Below are positions 53,687-58,407 of a stretch of DNA of 58,407 bases, in pieces. Position 1 is the stretch's first letter. Each line of letters begins with the position of its first letter. A program made the position numbers and the translations under genes. The notes beneath the pieces are model-generated. The model was given only the letters and a program-made list of their open reading frames with translations. It ran no database searches and was not told where the DNA came from. This stretch comes from UBA3210 sp963623095 (lineage in GTDB: Bacteria; Bacillota_I; Bacilli_A; RFN20; CAG-449): positions 1-58,407 of the forward strand of contig CAVFKD010000006.1 of assembly GCA_963623095.1 (NCBI GenBank), written 5' to 3'.

Positions 53687-54880
53687 TTATTTATGATAAA
53701 ATTTCTCTCTTTCTTTTTCTATTTTAGAATAAACTTTTTGGCTTTCTACCATAATTTCATTTGTTACTTTTATTATTTTATCTTGGTTATTTTTTAAGCA
53801 CAAAACAACATCTTTATCTAACTTACCATTAGAAACTTCAGAATCTAAAATGGAAATGCATCGATCAAAAGAAAATGCCTCTTTATAGCTTCTTCTCATA
53901 AGTAATGCCGAAGTAACATCTGCGACTTGGAGAATCTTTTGATCAATAGTCATTTGACTATCTTTTAATTTATTAGGATAACCAGAACCATCTAATCTTT
54001 CATGATGTCTATAACAAATTTCGATAATTTCAAAAGATATTTTATTTTGTAAAATTTCTTTTGTATAAGAAACATGTTGCTTCATTATTTTATATTCTTC
54101 ATCAGTCAATTTATCATTCTTTTCAAGAATCTTTAAAGGAATATTAACTTTTCCTAAATCATGACATAATCCTGAAACATAAATAATCTTTCTTCTTTTA
54201 TTAGATAAACCCATCTTTTTTGCAAGATGATAAGCAATTAAAGCAGTTGATTTAGAATGGTTAAGAGTTTGAGAAGAATACATTTCAAATAATGAAGATA
54301 ACATAATTAAGAAATTATTACTTTCTAAATAACTAAACATCATTTTATCAATAATATCAAATACTTCACTTTTATAATGTAATGAATTAAATTCGTAATA
54401 AAAATCAGTTTTTAAAACTAATTTTTTTAGCATTAAAATATCTACACCAATAAATTCATTACCATGTTTTTCTATAACATTCTTAAACGCTATTTCTTTA
54501 TCATTATTTAAAATTAATTCATCTGTAAAATACTTACATAATAGGAATTTAGATGCCATAGGATGGATACTATTTTTTAATAAGATATCCGCGAATACAT
54601 TTAAAGGTGAAAAATATTTTAAAAATAAATATGTTTCAAATATTGGATCACCATCATGATCTTTTTCATATAATTTACCAACATTATAAAAACATGCAAG
54701 AAAAACTAAATTTCTAAAATTTAATCTTTTTATATGAGCGATTTTACAAAATCTATCAACAACAAAAGCCAACTTTAAATTATATTCAATTTGATTTTCA
54801 TCAATTCTTGAAATAAATTCTATCGCAATATTCCATAATGAATCAGAAGATACAATACTTCTGCAGTTAATATTCTTCAT
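53687..54880 (-). CDS. Tandem HD-GYP protein with degenerate first domain
   Basis: A 397-residue cytoplasmic protein. The C-terminal domain (about 195-375) is a complete HD-GYP phosphodiesterase: NHSK, GLCHDLGKV (HD at 240-241), HHERLDGSGYP (292-302) and QVADV. Such domains hydrolyse cyclic di-GMP or related dinucleotides. The N-terminal half (about 33-120) repeats the same layout with ACFYNVGKL in place of HD-GK and no GYP, so it looks like an inactive copy. The start at 54880 follows GGAGAG; the frame opens 11 codons earlier. Confidence 0.85.
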   Translation of the reverse strand: MKNINCRSIVSSDSLWNIAIEFISRIDENQIEYNLKLAFVVDRFCKIAHIKRLNFRNLVFLACFYNVGKLYEKDHDGDPIFETYLFLKYFSPLNVFADILLKNSIHPMASKFLLCKYFTDELILNNDKEIAFKNVIEKHGNEFIGVDILMLKKLVLKTDFYYEFNSLHYKSEVFDIIDKMMFSYLESNNFLIMLSSLFEMYSSQTLNHSKSTALIAYHLAKKMGLSNKRRKIIYVSGLCHDLGKVNIPLKILEKNDKLTDEEYKIMKQHVSYTKEILQNKISFEIIEICYRHHERLDGSGYPNKLKDSQMTIDQKILQVADVTSALLMRRSYKEAFSFDRCISILDSEVSNGKLDKDVVLCLKNNQDKIIKVTNEIMVESQKVYSKIEKEREKFYHK

Positions 54881-54934
54881 AAAATCTCTCCATCTATTTA
54901 AAGTATAAAACATCTATAATTTTAAAACAATATA

Positions 54935-54983
54935 GAAAATGAAGTGAAACTAAGCATTTAGCTTTTGACTTTCACTTCATTTC
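54935..54983 (-). terminator. Terminator of the pectate lyase gene
   Basis: A long stem GAAATGAAGTGAAA / TTTCACTTCATTTTC with an AAGC/GCTT inner stem and a T-rich tail on the minus strand. Its first arm contains the TGA that would end the pectate lyase if the frameshift were restored. Confidence 0.8.
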
Positions 54984-55049
54984 AAAGTTATATAATTTTT
55001 GTAATCAACTACAGTAAAGATAATTAAATAGATATTCATTGAATCTTTT

Positions 55050-57494
55050 TTAGAAAATAGTATGCTTACCACTTTCTAAAGTAATTGATGCAACATTGTT
55101 AGTTAATGCAACTGCAGTATCACCAAATTTAATCTTTTTATTATCTGCCCCATCACCAATTACATCAATTTTCATTTTCTTAGTTATTTCAAATGAAATA
55201 GAAGTAGATGATTCCATTTTTAAACCTGATGTATAAGTTTTACCATCATAGGCAAAAGAAGCACCTGTTTTCTTATTTCCTGTAATCGATAAACCATTAT
55301 AACTATAATTACTAAGATTCTTTTGTTGAGATATTAATGATAAATCAATTGTTGTATTTTCACTTATTGTAGTGACGCTTGGATTAGAAGGTTCATCAGG
55401 GTTAGAAGGATCTGTTGGAGTTACTGGAGTAGTTCCACCTGTACCATTAATAATAACATTGTTATTATCACCTAAACCTGCTTTTACCATTTTAGAACTA
55501 TATGATAATAAAATAGTATCTAAATTAGAATCTCTAGTATATGACAATTTATCATCAAATGAATAATTAGTAAATTCATATGATATATCACCTTTTTCAA
55601 CTCTACCTGCATAAGCTAATACAGAATTTTTAGCTTCTTCTGGAGATTGAACATTGTAAGAATAAAAATCTTCTTGTGTATCAAAGTTATTATAAGATGC
55701 ACCTTTGCCAGATATTGTAGAAGGAATAACTTCATCTCTACTACTTGCTTGATAATAGTCAAAATTAGAAGCATTTTCTTGATATGATGTTTTTGTATTA
55801 GCACCGTTATAATAATCGCCATATACTTTAGTAATACCACCTTTTTCAGAAGATAAAGTTGAAGAGCCATCATCTTTAATATCATGTCCTTGAGAACCTG
55901 TTATATAAGGGAATTTAACATTATCGAAGTAGTTATTTTCTGAAAATATTGATGCTTGTTTAGCATTACCAATACAATATTTTGCGATGTTTTTATAATA
56001 GTTGTTATATACATGAACAGTATAGTCTCTTACTCTAGGCATTCTTGAATCTGCGTTATCGTAATAATTATGGTGATAAGAAGCATAATGTCCTGCATCA
56101 TCTCCCATACCAAGTAAATTAGCTTTGCCTGAATCATAGAAATGGACATAGCTCACTGTAACGTGGTCTGTTGATTTACAATCTAATGATCCATCACCTT
56201 TTGCTTTATCTCCACCTAAGTTTTTACCATAGAATATATCTAGATTATGTGCCCACATATAATCATTTGTTTGTTCAAATCCAAATGCATCATCTTTATC
56301 AGAACCATTTTCATAGCTTGCTAGATTTCTAACTTCACCAAATTTAGTACCTTTAAACATAATACCTGCTTTAAATGCAGCATCATTACCAATACCTTCT
56401 AAAGTAATACCTTTTGAATAAGCCATTTTATTACCATCAATTACTAAACCAGTACTTGCAATAGTAGCGTTAGTAATATTGCCTATTACTCTTATACATA
56501 AAGGTTTAGATAAATTCTTTAAGCATGTTCCAGATAAAATATTAGATAATCCTGTAAATGTAGCTTTACCATTATTTAAAGAGATATTTTCAATATTCTC
56601 ATTAGTGACATATAAAATTATAGTGTCATTTTTTAAAGTACCATCAAAATTATAAGCACCTGGACATTCACTTCCTGTAAAAGCATAGCCTTCTCTTAAA
56701 TGAGAAATAACATTAATACTTTTTACTTCTCCATAGATTGTAGATAAGTCATTGCTTCCGTTACTAGCGACAACTTTTATATCATAAGATCCTTGTTTTA
56801 AACCAAGAATATCCGCTCTAATGTATGTATCATAATCTCTTATTAACATACCATCAAGTTTTGTATATGTTGAATCTTCACTACCATTTGTTTTGTAATA
56901 AACAGAATAATTATTCACTCCATCAACTTTATTGAATTCTAAAGCAACACCTTCTTGATATCCTAAAGTTTTAGTAAAAACTATACCTTGAGAAGTTGGT
57001 GTAGTAAAAGAAGCATGAAGAGTAATATTTGAAGTTACTTCTAATGGGAATGATACTTTATTTATTAATTCTGATTCAAAATACCAACCATTAAATACTT
57101 CCGTTGTATAACTTGATACATCATAGCTAGGTTGACTTAATTTATTACCTTCAATAACTTCTACATCTTTAACAGTACCATGATTATTTGTATCAAATGA
57201 GACAATAAACTTTTGTTTAGGCGCTATAGAAGAACTACTTGAAGAACTATCTTGTGCACTAGAAGAAATGCTTGATTTATTATCACTAGAAGAAACATTT
57301 GACTTGCTATCACTAGATGACATAGTTGAACTAGATGAGCTAGAAGAATCTTCACTTTTAGAACTATATGAAGAACTAATTCCATCTTGAGATGATGAAT
57401 TATCACTTGATACCTTTCTACCACAAGAAGATATTGTTCCAATTAATCCAATACATGTTAAACTAGTTAAAAGAATTTTAATTTTTTTATTCAT
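55050..57494 (-). CDS. Pectate lyase (PL1-like) lipoprotein, frameshifted at the C-terminus
   Basis: An 814-residue secreted lipoprotein: lipobox ISSC (Cys24), a Ser-rich linker (29-90), an InlB-type repeat (97-163), an Fn3-like domain (165-262), then a PL1 pectate-lyase beta-helix (about 270-640) with DGSLDCKSTDHVTVSYVHF, SYHHNYYDN and RMPRVRDYTVHVYNNYY. A linker rich in Pro/Thr (about 700-720) leads to a beta-sandwich domain that stops early at GKHTIF. One base out of frame, the same domain continues SKKDSMNIYLIIFT... to a TGA at 54977 (see findings). It should cut pectin at the cell surface. SD AGAGGT. Confidence 0.88.
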   Translation of the reverse strand: MNKKIKILLTSLTCIGLIGTISSCGRKVSSDNSSSQDGISSSYSSKSEDSSSSSSSTMSSSDSKSNVSSSDNKSSISSSAQDSSSSSSSIAPKQKFIVSFDTNNHGTVKDVEVIEGNKLSQPSYDVSSYTTEVFNGWYFESELINKVSFPLEVTSNITLHASFTTPTSQGIVFTKTLGYQEGVALEFNKVDGVNNYSVYYKTNGSEDSTYTKLDGMLIRDYDTYIRADILGLKQGSYDIKVVASNGSNDLSTIYGEVKSINVISHLREGYAFTGSECPGAYNFDGTLKNDTIILYVTNENIENISLNNGKATFTGLSNILSGTCLKNLSKPLCIRVIGNITNATIASTGLVIDGNKMAYSKGITLEGIGNDAAFKAGIMFKGTKFGEVRNLASYENGSDKDDAFGFEQTNDYMWAHNLDIFYGKNLGGDKAKGDGSLDCKSTDHVTVSYVHFYDSGKANLLGMGDDAGHYASYHHNYYDNADSRMPRVRDYTVHVYNNYYKNIAKYCIGNAKQASIFSENNYFDNVKFPYITGSQGHDIKDDGSSTLSSEKGGITKVYGDYYNGANTKTSYQENASNFDYYQASSRDEVIPSTISGKGASYNNFDTQEDFYSYNVQSPEEAKNSVLAYAGRVEKGDISYEFTNYSFDDKLSYTRDSNLDTILLSYSSKMVKAGLGDNNNVIINGTGGTTPVTPTDPSNPDEPSNPSVTTISENTTIDLSLISQQKNLSNYSYNGLSITGNKKTGASFAYDGKTYTSGLKMESSTSISFEITKKMKIDVIGDGADNKKIKFGDTAVALTNNVASITLESGKHTIF

Positions 57495-57559
57495 TTGGTA
57501 CCTCTTTTCACATTATTCATATGATTTATAATAAATCATAAATTTAAATTACTTATACA

Positions 57560-57598
57560 ATAATATCTTTTATTATTAAAAATGTAAAGGCTTACATT
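57560..57598 (-). promoter_or_regulatory. Pectate lyase promoter with operator
   Basis: On the minus strand TTTACA (57583-57588) and TATTAT (57560-57565) are 17 bases apart. The inverted repeat AATGTAA-N4-TTACATT (57581-57598) overlaps the -35 box and is a likely repressor site. Confidence 0.55.
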
Positions 57599-57859
57599 AT
57601 ATTTTATATTATGTTTTAAGAAGCACTTGCCCAATTACTAAATGCATTCTAATATTTTGTATTTTTTATGTTATTATCAAAAATATTACAATACAACAAA
57701 AAAGCCTAATAACTAAGTATCAGACTTATAATATTCTATTTGTCTAAAGTTAATAGGTTTAATACATTTTTAGCTACCTAACCTTTATATCATGTGAAAA
57801 TTTAGTGCCGTGGTTGTAATCGTGTTATTTTTAAAATCCTTTTAGCACCCTTAATTTAT
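57599..57859. other. Non-coding A/T-rich stretch
   Basis: I see no supported gene here. It holds the terminator at 57698-57759 and short, stop-interrupted frames that may be further gene remains. With the promoter and leader of the pectate lyase gene it fills the gap between that gene and the methyltransferase relic. Confidence 0.5.
57698..57759 (-). terminator. Probable terminator of the relic unit
   Basis: AACCTATTAACT-type arm pairs with AGTTATTAGGCT (11 of 12 pairs), with an AGAC/GTCT inner stem, and six T follow on the minus strand. Confidence 0.65.
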
Positions 57860-58015
57860 TTATCTTTTAGAGCCAACTCTTGGCAACAACTCGTCATGTA
57901 GCATAAATTCAATTAATGGCAAAATAGTTTTAGCATATTCTCTATACTTATCTCTTAATTCAAATGCACAAATTTCTAAGCATCAATTCAATAAATGTTT
58001 TCTATCAGAAACCAT
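57860..58015 (-). pseudogene. Gene fragment of unknown origin
   Basis: The frame from an ATG at 58015 has an in-frame TGA at 57983-57985, then 40 sense codons to a TAA at 57860. The open part (CAFELRDKYREYAK, then LPLIEFMLHDELLPRVGSKR) looks protein-like, with mixed charge and hydrophobic periodicity. It overlaps the methyltransferase fragment in another frame and may be the tail of the same decayed unit. I do not recognise the family. Confidence 0.45.
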
Positions 58016-58088
58016 TATTCTTAAAGCCTATATGTGAGCCTCCAACTCCTACAAATGTCTCAAAAATAGTATATTTTCCATTTTTCGT
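58005..58088 (-). pseudogene. Relic of a C5-cytosine DNA methyltransferase (N-terminus)
   Basis: The minus strand encodes KNGKYTIFETFVGVGG followed by SHIGFKNNGF and a TGA: motif I of m5C methylases (usual form DLFAGxGGxxxGF). GAGGTG lies five bases before an ACG where the ATG should be, so the start codon seems mutated. Only 27 codons remain; the catalytic PCQ motif and the rest are missing. It lies just after the ASCH-like gene on the same strand. Confidence 0.65.
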
Positions 58089-58103
58089 AAATTCACCTCA
58101 ATT

Positions 58104-58407
58104 TTATATTTTATATAAATTTTTCCTTTCTTCTACAACCATCCAAGTCTTTTTTTGTCTTTCAACCTTAAATGGTTCATCTTCTTTTCTTATGTTCTCA
58201 AACTCCCAAGCGTAATATTTCTTGGTCTCATCGACCTGCATAATGTAGTTGCTCCATCTGCCTGTACAGTGCCAAGAAGCATATTCTTGTGGAGTTATCT
58301 CTCTTACGCCGACAAGATCTGCATAACCATAGACCTTCATAGACCTTGAGTCCACAAGGGCAATCGTTCCACGCTTATTGGTTGTATAGGCACGAGCATC
58401 ATAAGTC
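58104..58407 (-). CDS. ASCH-like domain protein, C-terminal part
   Basis: Partial gene: the frame is open from the window edge to a TAA at 58104, about 100 residues. RGTIALVDSRSMKVYGYADL, EYASWHCTGRW and YYAWEFENI match the RNA-binding-type ASCH fold, in which a W-containing motif and YAWxLxxI strands recur. An internal GTG at 58355 is unlikely to be the start, because the similar region begins before it. Next to the methyltransferase relic; it may belong to the same accessory unit. Confidence 0.6.
   Translation of the reverse strand, partial: TYDARAYTTNKRGTIALVDSRSMKVYGYADLVGVREITPQEYASWHCTGRWSNYIMQVDETKKYYAWEFENIRKEDEPFKVERQKKTWMVVEERKNLYKI

Noticed and set aside
57224..57442. Ser-rich repeat in the pectate lyase as a phase-variable tract
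   Set aside because: The Ser codons are mixed, without a uniform short tandem DNA repeat, so it is a normal linker.
57964..58215. Plus-strand 83-codon open frame at the right end
   Set aside because: It is opposite the methyltransferase relic and the ASCH-like gene, which have recognisable motifs on the minus strand.
1..58407. CRISPR array, insertion sequence or prophage
   Set aside because: No regularly spaced direct repeats, transposase motifs, terminal inverted repeats or phage structural genes were seen.

Overview
The window is a low-GC, mostly minus-strand chromosomal segment of a bacterium from the Bacilli, close to the Mollicutes / Erysipelotrichia-like gut lineages. This rests on ezrA, an hrcA-grpE-dnaK-dnaJ operon under CIRCE control, a CTP-attenuated pyrG, Gram-positive lipoproteins and a Mycoplasma-like lipoprotein AtpF. 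It uses the standard code: the only tRNA-Trp has anticodon CCA. I see no phage, insertion sequence or CRISPR array. Except near the right end it is a dense housekeeping region with strong Shine-Dalgarno sites and clear terminators.

Layout. 1-1337: a small FakA-like single-domain protein, an HPt protein and a CitB-type response regulator. 1440-9260: an F-type ATP synthase operon (AtpI-like, B, E, F, H, A, G, D, C, then an unknown membrane protein). 9346-9610: three tRNA genes (Met, probable Ile2, Ser). 9707-12164: mgtE with a short leader ORF and hairpin, then a trigger factor lacking its ribosome-binding domain. 12307-16241: hypA, a 969-residue iron-sulfur flavoprotein, and hypB. 16411-17531: a degenerate IspD-like protein and a zinc-ribbon membrane protein. 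17621-22286: the heat-shock operon. 22585-25182 (+): pyrG and rnhC. 25171-32782: hflX, ABC-F, SDR, DHH phosphoesterase, cysteine desulfurase and ezrA, read as one operon. 33075-38970: rpsD with its leader, a solitary primase zinc finger, a flippase-like protein, an rRNA methylase, fmt and rpsT. 39004-51736: iron alcohol dehydrogenase, DUF1848, tcdA, a channel-like membrane protein, yqeY with tRNA-Trp, an ABC-F, an amidohydrolase and a PAP2 phosphatase. 52006-57494: a lipoprotein, a tandem HD-GYP protein and a pectate lyase lipoprotein. 57860-58407: decayed DNA-methyltransferase remnants and the tail of an ASCH-like protein.

How the parts fit. The ATP synthase c subunit carries the two-carboxylate, ETT/Y pattern of sodium-binding rings, so energy coupling may be sodium-based. 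pyrG, rpsD, hrcA and probably mgtE have feedback leaders or operators readable in the DNA. The pectate lyase lipoprotein fits growth on plant pectin.

The observation I rate highest is the 578-residue protein at 42572-44308. It looks like an XRE-type helix-turn-helix domain, a membrane anchor, a large outer domain and a four-helix module resembling a pentameric ligand-gated ion channel. Other leads are the mgtE leader ORF, the frameshifted end of the pectate lyase, the DNA-methyltransferase relic, the hypB-flavoprotein-hypA operon, and domain-reduced versions of trigger factor, DnaG and FakA. All family calls are made by eye from motifs; no search was run.
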